Source: Lutraria lutraria | Lineage: Eukaryota; Mollusca; Bivalvia; Venerida; Mactridae | Direction: 5' to 3' | NCBI GenBank assembly: GCA_964023205.1 | Contig: OZ026844.1 | Span: forward strand, 13,378,790-13,442,789 | Length of the DNA: 64,000 nucleotides | In this document: piece after piece, positions 37,321 through 47,900 of the stretch | How positions within the stretch are numbered: the stretch's first letter is position 1 | How the letters are laid out: each line of letters begins with the position of its first letter | Position numbers and translations under genes: made by a program | Notes under the pieces: generated by a model | Databases searched by the model: none | What the model saw: the letters and a program-made list of their open reading frames with translations, nothing else | Told to the model about the DNA's origin: nothing

Positions 37321-38599
37321 CTACAGGGACAGGCCTTTAATTTCTAAGGATAGATTTAACTTTGTTCCTGACAGTACTCTCAGTACTTTGATTTCAGTTT
37401 GGTCTGACAATAACTGCTTCCAACATAGGAGTCAGTGGGAACTTTTTGTGGACCTTGTACTTGTGTATGGAAATACATGTAAATCATTTCATTGACAAAT
37501 GTAGAAGCAACAAAATTAGAAGTACAGAAAATTTCAATTACTAACAATGGCATTACTTATAGCTATCAGCACCCTATTGTGATAAACATTGGTTAATTTT
37601 AATCACTGGGTTAAATCTGATGATGGGTTAAAATTTTTTGTTGAAGTTGGGTAAAATGATTGCATAAAACTTTGGTTAATTTTATAAGAAATTATTTCCA
37701 GCAAGATTTAACCTAAGTGTGTGAAATAGAATAAGAGCGGTCAAGATCATCAGTTACTCCTCTGAGTGGTTGAGGACATCCAGTGTTTGGTACAAGGGCA
37801 GCCATCTTGACACTGGTTAGCTTTTTGTTAACTTTTTAACCAAATCTCAAATTCAACCCATAGGTTAAATTTAACCAATATACATTTGGGTGCAGGCAGC
37901 AACACAGGCACACAAGATGTCTCCATGCTCCATGTGTAGACATCAACTAGGTAGGGTTTTGTATTTCTTGAGAAATAGACAATTTGGGCTTACACTGAAG
38001 TAATTTTAGTACAAATACTTACCAAACAAGCAACTTACATTTTAGCAGCTGGTATCTCTACTGCCACATCTTCACTCTAGCCAACAACAACAAAATCCTG
38101 CCTATGCTCAACACTCCTGAAGTTGTTCAAAGTAATTATTTTTTCTTACCGTAATTTAAAAATACAATCACTGCACAAATTGCTGAAACAAGCTAACATG
38201 TTTATAATTAGTAGAAATGACAACCTGCTCAGTCATAAAATGTAAATGAGATTTTCAACAAATCTGAATAATTCATGTAAAAATATGTTTGCAATGCTGT
38301 TTTTAAAATAGCAATGGAAAGGGGTAAAACAAAGTCTCGAGAAAGACAAGAAGTGTCAGTAACTAGCATGCCCCCACACCCTGATGTGACCAATCTACAT
38401 GTGAAGTTTGAAGCTGAACTGCGACAAAAACTAGTACCTTAAGTTGACTTTCCTTGCAAACTGAAACTTTAATCAGGAACATACAGTATGACTTAATACT
38501 TATTAACAAAGGTTTTAACAAAGGTACAAATATTCCAGCAGCACATACACATAATTCAGCATTAAACCAATAAATAAATTCTTTCATAAAGAACTAACA
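37321..38599. other. Non-coding sequence with a TTAAC-rich stretch
   Basis: 37580-37880 is dense in GGTTAAATTT / AACC(A/C)A phrases; a possible inverted pair lies near 37590-37700 and 37800-37880. No exon recognised. Confidence 0.35.
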
Positions 38600-38890
38600 A
38601 CATAACATTCCAAGCAGCTCTGTCCTTAAGAGTGTTCTCCTCTGGAGCAGGAGGTAGCAGGTTCGATCCCAACCTGTGAAATACCAAAATCTTAAAAAAT
38701 GGTATTAAGTTCCCTAGTCTAGTGCTCTGCATAAGGGTAGTCCAGGATAGGTTGACCTGGTAATAATGTGACTTGGTGTGGTATCATGTCAGTGTCCACA
38801 ACAAGATATCACAGTGAAGGCAGCACTAAAAAATGTCTCACATTAACAACTTCTCCGTATGGATAAAAGATTGTAGTTAAACCCAGAAAA
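38600..38890 (+). mobile_element. tRNA-derived SINE, plus strand
   Basis: A decayed head with a clear B box (CAGGTTCGATCCC at 38657-38669) is followed by a body containing GGTTGACCTGGTAATAATG, GGTGTGGTATCATGTCAG and GGCAGCACTAAAAA. The A box is poor, so this is an old copy. Confidence 0.6.
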
Positions 38891-40364
38891 CAAAACAAAC
38901 ATCATATGCCAATGTACTGTAATAGCACAATTCAATAATAGTTTTGTTCAATTCCATTCTCCATGATTACAGAATGCTGTAAAATACGCAAAAGTACCTT
39001 TCACAGCTTTCGTACTAAAATAGCACTCCCCATCGATTTTTCAAATTACTACAAATTTCTGACTACCTTGCTGGAATGAATTTCAGAATTACATTTTTGG
39101 GGTGCTATTTTCACCTGAAATAAAGGGTATGTGCCTCAGTCAAGTATTTTTTTATTATATAAAGTATACTAATTCATAATGCCGTAAAATGTGGCTATTA
39201 GACTTATTGATAGATTGCTAGCCTCCAGAATACAACATATTGATCACCAGTGAGTTCATGCATATATCCAAGGACAAGAAGTTTTTTTGTAAAAATGTAT
39301 GTGGCTCTTCATAGAAAATAAAAATGATTACCTTAACTTGTACAATATCTGCATACTGGTGATAAGACATTATTGTCCACAAGAATGACCTTGGTCTGGA
39401 CACACCCCAGTGCTAGTCAGTCCTCATCAACTATTACTGTATATTGATGATGTTCTGACTTGGGCCGTTCATGGATGCTGTTGTATGTTGTTGTGGCATT
39501 GGTATCAGCAGTGTTCCACTCAGATGAAGACCATCACAGGTCAAATGATGAAAAATATACAAAACAATTTACCACAACATCACTTAGGCCTACTTATCAG
39601 TATACAGTTTATACCATTCACTTTCAACAACTTCAACCTTTAAGGCCATCCTTAAAAAAACGTTGGTTTGCACTAACCCTACACAGAGAATTTTCAGTGG
39701 GTAGATGGGTAGAAAATATTTTTTACAAGGTAATTTTATATTGAACCCAAAGTAAATGTCAGAATGCTATTTCTTATTTTAAAAAATAATCTACCTGAGA
39801 GGCCAAAACAACTTTGGCAGGGGTCTTTTCAGTGTGGAGGTAGCATTACCACAAACAATATTTTTGGCTTTTATTTTGAAAAAATCCCTGATTCCTATCA
39901 TACATTTAGGTAAATACTTACATGTATCAAGTTTTTTTGGTAATTCCTAAACCTTTTATCTACTTTTTTTACAAACACTGAACCCTATGCCACAGATTGC
40001 ATCTGCCAACATGAATTCTCGCTAAAATCTCTGAAGCAAAATGTTGAAACTAAAAGGAATGACATGCACTAAGGATGGACTGACGCAATATATGTGTTTT
40101 TGCAGTTTGTTTTCCGAGGGGCATAATAATATTGGAATGATTTTCAAATTTGGGCATTTGTCAGTTCAAAATTGTACTTGTCAGACATTAATCATATGCT
40201 ATGAAATGTTTCATTCTATTCAGATAGACTGTTTTAAGAAAAGCTCTAATTATGACTGATTTTTTTACTCATTTGTATGTTATACAAATTTGAATACTGC
40301 AAAAAATGCTGAAATACATCAGTAGTTCCATTATGGTTCTCCTTCTTAGATTAACATTTCATGT
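38891..40364. other. Non-coding sequence, nothing firm recognised
   Basis: Contains the chance string LLLYIDDV in a + strand open frame at 39410-39643, which lacks other reverse-transcriptase motifs. No exon supported. Confidence 0.35.
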
Positions 40365-40535
40365 TAGTCAAACCTGCGTTAGCAGCCACCTCTGAATAAA
40401 GGTCACCCTGTGAGTAAAGGTAATTCTTTTAAAACATATCATCTAAAATGAACTGACCTCTAAATAAAGGTCACCTGTCAATAAAGACCAGATTGGTTTT
40501 CCCAAAGGGTGACCTTTGTTCACAGGTTTGACTGT
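40365..40535 (+). mobile_element. MITE family A, copy 4
   Basis: A clean copy: AGTCAAACCTGCG at the left, CACAGGTTTGACTGTA at the right. At least three AATAAAGGTCAC-type internal repeats lie in between. Confidence 0.75.
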
Positions 40536-41327
40536 ATATTGAAATAGAAAGTCAAATATCACATTACATGGCAGTATAATTTCCCCATGCAATACAGAGC
40601 CCAACAAACACATTCTAAAATATTCAAATTATTTGACAGTAATTCATGAAATAATTTTGATGAAAATTTCCACTTGAAAGAAGGTAAATAATTCCTCAAT
40701 TTTCAACAAAGCCTTATAACCTGCTTCTTTGTGACCTAATATATCCTGGAGACCTGCTGCATTGGAACAAAATTAAGCCAGGAATGTTATTCTGACATCT
40801 TACATAAATGCTAGTATGAGTAAGTTGGAATACACAATTACTGGAAAGCCTTAATGCAATGAATATTGGTAAATTAGATTTAAAACGGCAAAACAATGAA
40901 GGCGGAAAATATGGCAAAATATGCTGATATACAAAATACTTTTAATTACCTGAAAATTATGTCAGTGCAAGAATCTTATTTTCATGACCTGCTTATAAAA
41001 TCCCTAACATGCAAAACTGTTCACCATTAAATACTGATTGACTTCAGCACAAATTTAGAATTTTAAAAAATAATTATAGGAAGATGGTTAGTTGTGTCAC
41101 TTCACCATATGAAAACTTAAAACATTCTTGGGAAAATTTCAATAAAAATTACCTATAGAACACACATTCTGAGTTGAGTACATCATTGTTTGTAGTTGGC
41201 CTCATTCGAACTTGACTTCAGCAGGTTTTTTAACATTGTCTTGTCACATGTGTTCCGGGCACCTAGATTCATATGAATAAAAGCCCGAGTAAATTTATGC
41301 CCTTTCTAAACAAACATATGGTCAAAA
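40536..41327. other. Non-coding sequence, nothing recognised
   Basis: AT-rich; no exon or repeat family recognised. Confidence 0.35.
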
Positions 41328-42511
41328 AGGGTTCACTCAAGAGCAAATACAGTTGGCCAAAGGCTAGAAATTTCAGTAGACAACCTTAAATCATTTTTCA
41401 ATCAAGAGTTCTAATTCTGACACCATCACCCTTCTGAACAAGTCACCATATGCTTTTATTCTGTGGGTTGCAGTTACAAAATTGGGGTTACAATGACGGA
41501 TGAAATTCATTGACTAATGTAGGATCAGTTACTTCAATGCCAGTAAACACAAACAATTTTATCTCAATCCGCTAAGGTTTCTACATGTATGAATAATCAT
41601 TCTGCAATATTCTATTCCTGGGTAGTACAATTACAATCACAGACTAACCACAGATGTTTTCACTGTAATTGTCCATGATTATGTTGGAAAAAGAATGTTT
41701 TAATATCAAAATATTGAGCAATCACTTGAATATTATTCCACTGTGTACAAAATTGTACCGAGAAATTTTTCATTCAACTCGTTATGTGCACTATGTCAAT
41801 TGTAACAAACTCTTCTTAGTGTTCAAATCTTTTTCAACATTTTTTCAGTTACATACAGTTTTCAGTTCATCCTAACAATTTTCCTGGATTTAACAACTAA
41901 TAAGCACTGGCCCAGCCTGCTTCAAAAAGCAAGTGACAGTTTCTCCTCATTATGAGGACCAAAAAAAGGGTTCTTAACAAGTTTGTGGCCAACAGGCCCA
42001 AAAGCTAGACTAACAGGCCTGCTATGGTCAAAAACTTTCTAGATTCCTAACAGGCCCAAACACATTTCTAACCGGCTAAATTGGCCTGCAGCCTGTTGTT
42101 ATTAAGAACCCTAAAAATGTCATGAATAGATTTATCCATGTGGCCTTGTGAACAGTATGAACAGTATACAAACATGACCTGTCAGTCACCACCTGGTTCC
42201 TACCATGGAGGTCATCTGGGCAACATGCCCTAATCACTGAACCACAGCTGCAACTAGTTGTCTTTTAGTGTTGATCACAAAGAAAATATAAATATTAAAC
42301 ACGCATCAGTAAGTTTTCATTGTTTGCAAGCAGTGTCTACAAAATTCTAACCTGAGATTTGTCAACAACAACCGCATGCGGTGCACTGTCCGTTTGAATC
42401 ACAGGCAACTATAGGTCACTACCTGAAAATAGAAATGACTCCTCAACAAGAACAAACTGTGACATAATTAGATAATTTTTTCTCTCAAATATAAATACAC
42501 CACGTGAAAAT
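41328..42511 (-). pseudogene. Duplicated segment A with a decayed exon-like core
   Basis: Matches 42984-43478 in two blocks, GGGTTCACTC...TTCTAATTCTGACACC (41328-41420) and the exon-like block at 42355-42440. The interruption is explained by MITE family B at 41967-42112 and a tRNA-like remnant near 42170-42260. On the minus strand the exon-like block has TTTTCAG acceptor and TCAG|GTTAG donor, but all three frames stop early, and the counterpart of GDSN reads CDSN. It is read as the degenerate copy of the exon at 43295-43375. Confidence 0.5.
41967..42112 (-). mobile_element. MITE family B, copy 2
   Basis: AGGGTTCTTAACAA and TTATTAAGAACCCT form the inverted ends. The interior is the reverse complement of the copy at 2614-2779 (AGACTAACAGGCCTGC). 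It sits in duplicated segment A and A-rich sequence flanks both sides. Confidence 0.7.
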
Positions 42512-42945
42512 ATAGCAGAGATAGCTCACTGGTAACATGCTAAGCTGTCAATCCAGAGGTCCCAGGTTCGTTTCCCGACCTGGGCTATAGAGATTTCAGA
42601 AATTCTATTCATAGTATTTCCCAATATATCTGACTGTGTGGCTGTATAAGTACCGGTTAAAGGTGCCAGGAAGATGTGTATCGGTGCTATACACTGGGCA
42701 CATTAAAGAATCAGACTGTCTATTCAGAATAAGAGCTAGGCGCATCCAGCGCCGGACATGCCTGTATCTGATATCTTTCTCTCCCTTATGGGGGCTTTCT
42801 CTGTCCCTCATGTCAGATCATGCTGTATCTGCACTGGTACAGGATGCACCTGTTCCCGATGGATGCGGGGCTCAAACCTGTAACCTCCTGCTTGCGAGTC
42901 AGATGCTCTACCAACTGAGCTAATCAGGCTGGTGAATATCACAGC
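42512..42945. mobile_element. Composite SINE with two converging tRNA-like heads
   Basis: Plus-strand head: A box TAGCTCACTGGTAACATGC at 42522-42540 and B box GGTTCGTTTCC at 42565-42575. Minus-strand head: B box at 42868-42878 and A box TAGCTCAGTTGGTAGAGC at 42905-42922. The body between them includes GGTGCCAGGAAGATGTGTATC and TACACTGGGCACATTAAAG. Neither head folds as a full tRNA with paired acceptor ends, so they are SINE promoters, not tRNA genes. It separates the two duplicated segments. Confidence 0.7.
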
Positions 42946-42983
42946 CAATTTATAATACAATATACCACACCGCTACCATTAAA

Positions 42984-43478
42984 AGGGTTCACTCCAGTTT
43001 AAATGCAGTTGGTCAATGTCTAGGCATTTCAGTGGACAAGCTTAAATAAAAATAGTTCTAATTCTGACACTGTCACCCTTTCTGGACAAGCCACAATAAA
43101 TAAATGGGCTGCAGCGACAAAATCGGAGTTACCATGATTTAAGATTATTGAATAAGGTAGGTAAGTTATTTCAATGCCATTAATTGTCACTATGACAATT
43201 CTGCAATGTTCTATTCCGAGGTACAAATACTGACTATCATGCATAGGTAGTCTTTCGTTTTTTGTAACAATGTGACTGTCAGCAAAATTCTTACCTGAGA
43301 CGGACAAAAACTTCATAGATTTATCAACATCCTGCATGCGACGAACGTTCGAATCTCCGGCGACTAGGGCACTACCTGGAAATAGAAATGGATACTCGAC
43401 ACGAACAAACTGTGTCATGATTAAACAATAATTTCTATCAAAAATAATCAAACAGGGCCTACACCACGCGAAAATAAT
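42984..43478 (-). repeat. Duplicated segment B (intact copy)
   Basis: Direct-orientation partner of 41328-42511; both end near ACACCACG(C/T)GAAAATA. It holds the exon candidate at 43295-43375 on the minus strand. Confidence 0.65.
43295..43375 (-). CDS. Candidate minus-strand internal exon, GDSN-containing
   Basis: On the minus strand TTTCTATTTCCAG precedes an 81-nt block followed by the strong donor GTAAGAA. The block is open in a single frame (phase 1 at both ends) and reads SALVAGDSNVRRMQDV, then DKSMKFLSVS. GDSN with preceding hydrophobics resembles block I of SGNH-type hydrolases, which is suggestive only. No neighbouring exons were identified, and the 140-codon open frame around it (43029-43451) runs through both splice signals. 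It could also be a transposon fragment. Confidence 0.3.
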
Positions 43479-43908
43479 TCCGTCTGCAAACCGATAACAC
43501 TCGCGAAAACGTATGACGGAAATAACTTACGCCGACATTATTGAAAGAAAATGGTACTTCACAAGCGCGAAAATGATTTCATATAAAAAAAATGCAACAA
43601 ATCGTTAATTTTTCAATCAATTGAGACACCAAGTATGTGAAAAGCTGCTTACAGCGTTAGGATATGCACAGAGCAGTACTTCAGTGACCTTTCATCAATG
43701 GACGCCTCCGAAAGAAAGAGGGCACATGGTTTCCGAAAAGTTCCGAGTCTGCCCAGATCTCCGTATCCTTCCGTGACTTTCCGTAAGATATTACCATATT
43801 TGGTCAATGCCCGCTGTGGACCAACAGGCCTCTGTTATAGAACAAACAGAAACTATTCGGACCAATAAATGTATATGCTTATGGGCCTTTAACACTAAAA
43901 TGTTATGA
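43479..43908. other. CpG-richer sequence, possible divergent promoter
   Basis: 43479-43800 has many CG dinucleotides (CGCGAAAA, CTCGCGAAAACG, TTACGCCGAC) compared with the surrounding AT-rich DNA. On the minus strand a GTAAGT donor follows ATGTCGGC near 43535. It could be a promoter for the minus-strand exon above, but spliced directly that ATG would hit a stop. Confidence 0.3.
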
Positions 43909-44302
43909 CAGGGATGCATCACAGATAACTGTATCATGAATAGATTATAAATGAATGAATAAATGTTATGAATGTAAAATAGTGTATGCTTTCAATGCAG
44001 GAATACGTTTTTGTTCAGTTGTATGTATATAAGTCCTTGGTTGCGGCCGTAAAAAGTATATATTCATTTGCATGAATTCACCGGAATCGTTGATTAAATT
44101 GAAAAACAAAAGTCACCTCAGTGATCGTCCAGAGAATTTTCGTTGAGATATTCCTTGTTAACTAGGGATGCTATATTACATGTAATATAGCAAGCATCCC
44201 TGTGTTAACATATTAATAAATAGTGTTTTTTTTTTTGTTTTTTTTATATACATGTATTTATCATATAGATCATGATTCAGATACCTATAGGATGCATCCC
44301 TG
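43909..44302. mobile_element. TIR element with 12-bp CAGGGATGCATC ends and 7-bp duplication
   Basis: Perfect 12-bp inverted ends at 43909-43920 and 44291-44302. GTTATGA flanks directly at 43902-43908 and 44303-44309. The inverted match continues imperfectly for about 45 bp. Inside, 44170-44191 is a perfect 22-bp palindrome (arms GCTATATTACA) enclosed by AGGGATG / CATCCCT at 44164-44170 and 44195-44201. The block 43920-43945 resembles the 45-bp element at 7200. Ends of CAGGG type suit hAT elements, although their duplication is usually 8 bp. Confidence 0.75.
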
Positions 44303-44868
44303 GTTATGATAAGAAATAAACTATGTAATAGTTTTAGACTTATTTCAATGTAAATTTCATTTCAAACGATCTTTTATTTAGTGTTCTAATTTCGCGAAAA
44401 TGGCTAAAGCAATAAGGCTGTTTCCGTTACAATCGTTTTCTTTAGCACTCTGTTAAACTGGTTCCCGTTGACTCTGTCTGTGCATTACAACATGGAACGA
44501 GAACCAGCGTTATATATAGGGTTACTTCTTGGCTAGAGGCTGTTTTTTATACAAAACATATGCTGAAATATCGAAATAGCTCAACAGCTCTTAAAATTTC
44601 TATATGATGAGATTTTATATACGGCGTATAAATGTCTTTAGAGTTTTACTTGAAATTGGTTCGAAATTTATTGAGGACGAAACGATAAAGCCCCTTGGTT
44701 TTGTCAACGGTGTCGCATGCATTCAACTACGTTGTGACAATATTCTATAACCGGATAGCGTAACAGACGTTATGTCGGACTTAATCATTACCACTTACAT
44801 GAAATGAAATTTGCTTGTTGGATATACCCGGTGTAATATTACACTATAGGCCTTTCTGTTGTCACAAA
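44303..44868 (+). promoter_or_regulatory. Probable 5' region of SLC35A copy 2
   Basis: Lies directly before the candidate first exon. Contains TATATATAG at 44511, a weak TATA match, and a perfect 14-bp palindrome GTGTAATATTACAC at 44831-44844, 25 bp before the ATG. No firm start site can be given. Confidence 0.35.
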
Positions 44869-44950
44869 ATGTCCAGTTCTGTTACGATAGAACACGAGAA
44901 AGAGCGAGATAATCTCAACATGATTCGTGGCAGCGCTTCGGATGTTGCAG
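44869..44950 (+). CDS. SLC35A2/A3-like: Candidate first coding exon of SLC35A copy 2
   Basis: ATG in an AAAATG context opens 27 codons (starting [15 protein letters not shown] and ending GSASDVA) plus one G, then a CAG|GTTTGG donor. The phase-1 end joins the acceptor at 55445 to read [11 protein letters not shown] in frame with exon 2. The residues are charged and hydrophilic, as expected for a cytosolic N-terminus. Support is phase agreement and position only; the donor is not strong and the intron is 10.5 kb. Confidence 0.6.
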
Positions 44951-47900
44951 GTTTGGGCATTTAATTTTTCTATTGGTCTTAAAGTAGCTTCGAACGGTAT
45001 TTTTTCACCAGAAAGGTGTATATTTATATTATATTAGAAATGGAAACTAAGCCATTCTTGTATGCGTGCCTTCAACTTTGAATAACAAACTATCACCGAT
45101 GCATTGTGTATTGCCACTCCCAGTGTAATGTTTTGATTATGTCAATTGTTTTTTTTTATTACTCACATTGTAACAAAGAGTATACTGTGTGTTATTGTTA
45201 CATGTAAATGGCTAATTGATGTAATTCTGTTCACACGAACCTGTTATTCAATCAAAATAATGAAAATAAAAACTATGTGCCTTCAAAAGAATGTATCCGC
45301 ACATAGAAAAAACTTCGGTGACCATTAGCTGACTATGTAGACCAGAATTTCACATATTGAGAATTGACAAAGATTCTTGTATCAGCAATGTGGGTGGGGA
45401 GTCAGTGGGAGGCATTGCACACATGTTTTTTTTCTACATGGAGGTATATTTTTTATGGCACATACTTTCTTTTTTATTAAATAACAGGTTCCTGTGTTCT
45501 GTTACAATATTGTACTTATGTTTATAATATATACAATTCATTTGTTTTATTTTCGACAGGTTTGACTAAATTATAAATAATAGAAACTGAAAAAGCTATT
45601 ACAGTCTTATTAGTTGGGCTACTAGTCTACAACTTTGTATAACAGTACTACACAACTTTTTTAAATTCACTCTAAATCCAATTTCTAATAACTGGTATCT
45701 AAAGATAACTTGACATTGTACATGTATATATGAGAAGTAATAATTGTTTTGTCCAATTTGTAATAGCTAGGGCAACATATTTTATTTTGCGTTGTCAAAA
45801 TTTCAGAGGGATGTAAAACCCGGCCAAAGTCTATTTCCTAGGACCCGTAGTCATAGTCCTGCCTCTTAGAAATGGTCTTCTGTCTAAAGTCCTGTGTATG
45901 CCTGCCATATCATTTGTTTGCTTCATTAGTTTTCAAATTCACAGTTGGTATATAATATTATCACGATATCATCTTTTATTTTCATCATTGGCTGCATTTT
46001 TAAGTTTAATATTTGGTATTTTTATATGTGTATTTACACAACTCCACAGGTGACAGCTACATGTACATAGCTGTTTCCTGGTATGATAAATTAGCTGCCG
46101 AAATTTATAAATGAATGGCATAAACTCCATAAAGTTTGAAGAAACAATTTATGTGTAAGGAAAGTTTCTGTTCATTTATTTATACAAAATGTATAAATCA
46201 TGCCTAAAAAACAACAGAAAAAGACTGAAAAAGAGCATCTGATAATTTATAAAAATATTTCTTGAAATTTGCTTCTTGCATAAATTTCTAATCAAACTAG
46301 TGATTATCATATTGTTACACTTATACTGAAGTGTGTATTCAACAAAAATCAACAAAATTCACCTTAGTCCTAGGAAATCTAAAAATAGAATTAAGATATC
46401 ATAGTGGTGAATTTCAATGATGACACTCAAATTAAACAGAAGCATAGTCAACATATATGGAGAAAAACCCTGATTTGTTGTATCCCTGCCTACATGCATG
46501 CTCAAGGAGGGTTTTCTTTTTGTTTATGATTTGTCATGTCTGAGTTGTCTTATGAGCATCAACATTTTGCATGTGAAGTACATATTTGACAATTGATTGC
46601 TTTTGTGAGTGTTAACAAAGTGTTCTTAGGTTGAATATTATTCTATGAATGGTTTGATAATGGGATATTTGTTAGTTTGAAGAACTAGGTCCGCTTTCAC
46701 AAATACTAATGCAGTTTGATAAGAAGATATTGTGCTATAAACACAGCGTTTTCTTGTAATAAAGTTGATATTAGCATTTCCTTGTGATTGGTTTGATAAA
46801 GTCAGGGGCAGAAAATCAGTGTTATAATCATAATGCTTCTGATTGTTTTAAAAGAAATCTATAAATTTAAAATAATACCAATTTCATGTGTACATTGTTG
46901 TATGTTTAAAATTTCTTATGCTGAAAAGTTGAAAACTAGTCTCTCAGCAACTGTGATTTTCTTTAAAGATGAAATGTTCTTTAGCAAGATCTTTTGAAAT
47001 TTAAAGAGTTTGAAATACAATATAAGTATGTGAGATCTGTATTGCTTTCTTGTATGTGTATAGCAGACTGTTTTATTACCATAATTAGGGTCAGATTCCC
47101 AATGACAAAAGGTACTGTCCAGTTAGGATAATGTGATAGTGACGTTTCATTTTATGTGTACACAAAAGTTTACATCCATTGTCTGAACAGGTAAAATGGG
47201 TTTATAGGAAACAAATATAGTATTATAGTTTAGCAATGATATTGTAGATGTCTGGTTGGCGCAGTTGGTAAAGCCTTTAGGATTGATCAGGAACTAAAAA
47301 AAATTCGCGAGTTCGAAACTCACCGGTTGTCTCTTTTTTCTTTTTCAACTTTTTGCAAATAAATTGTAGTTTCCTTATAATATTTAGAAGTAAATTTTAA
47401 AGAAAAAGAATGCATAATATATAATTGTCCTGTGTAACGCAAAGTTTGTAGTGCAAAAGTACATGAAGTATTAGTACCGCGCACAGGTATTTCGTGCAAA
47501 CTTTAATATCTGAATGCCAACTAGCTAAATATGACTGAAAATAGGTGGACTTTTAATGGCGTACCAATCGTAATTACCAGAATTACAACGAAATGTCTAA
47601 GACTATTTTTCATCATGTTTATTACATGTAAAAAGATATTAAAAAAAGATATGCCAAACGATAAAAATGATGATAATAATATTTATAAACACTAGCCAAA
47701 TCTAGTATATTCCTTACAAAAAAAAAAACGACGAAAAAATTGACGATTTAAAAAAAAAAATATATAGCAATAGAAAATAATTTGCGAAAAAGTACCAAGT
47801 CGCGGTCTCACACAGTTCTTTTCACATCAATAGATTATCGTCATACACCATCGTTACCAACTGCGCTATGCCGACAGTTGATGTATTTATTGGAATTTGT

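Noticed and set aside
39410..39643. Open frame containing LLLYIDDV, resembling the reverse-transcriptase catalytic motif
   Set aside because: No other polymerase motifs upstream or downstream in any frame, and the rest of the frame is not protein-like.
42868..42925. Minus-strand tRNA gene with clear A and B boxes
   Set aside because: Acceptor and anticodon stems do not pair properly and the sequence continues into a repeat body, so it is a SINE head.
43029..43451. 140-codon minus-strand open frame taken as a single-exon gene
   Set aside because: Only the 81-nt core between splice-like signals looks coding; the rest aligns with non-coding sequence in duplicated segment A.
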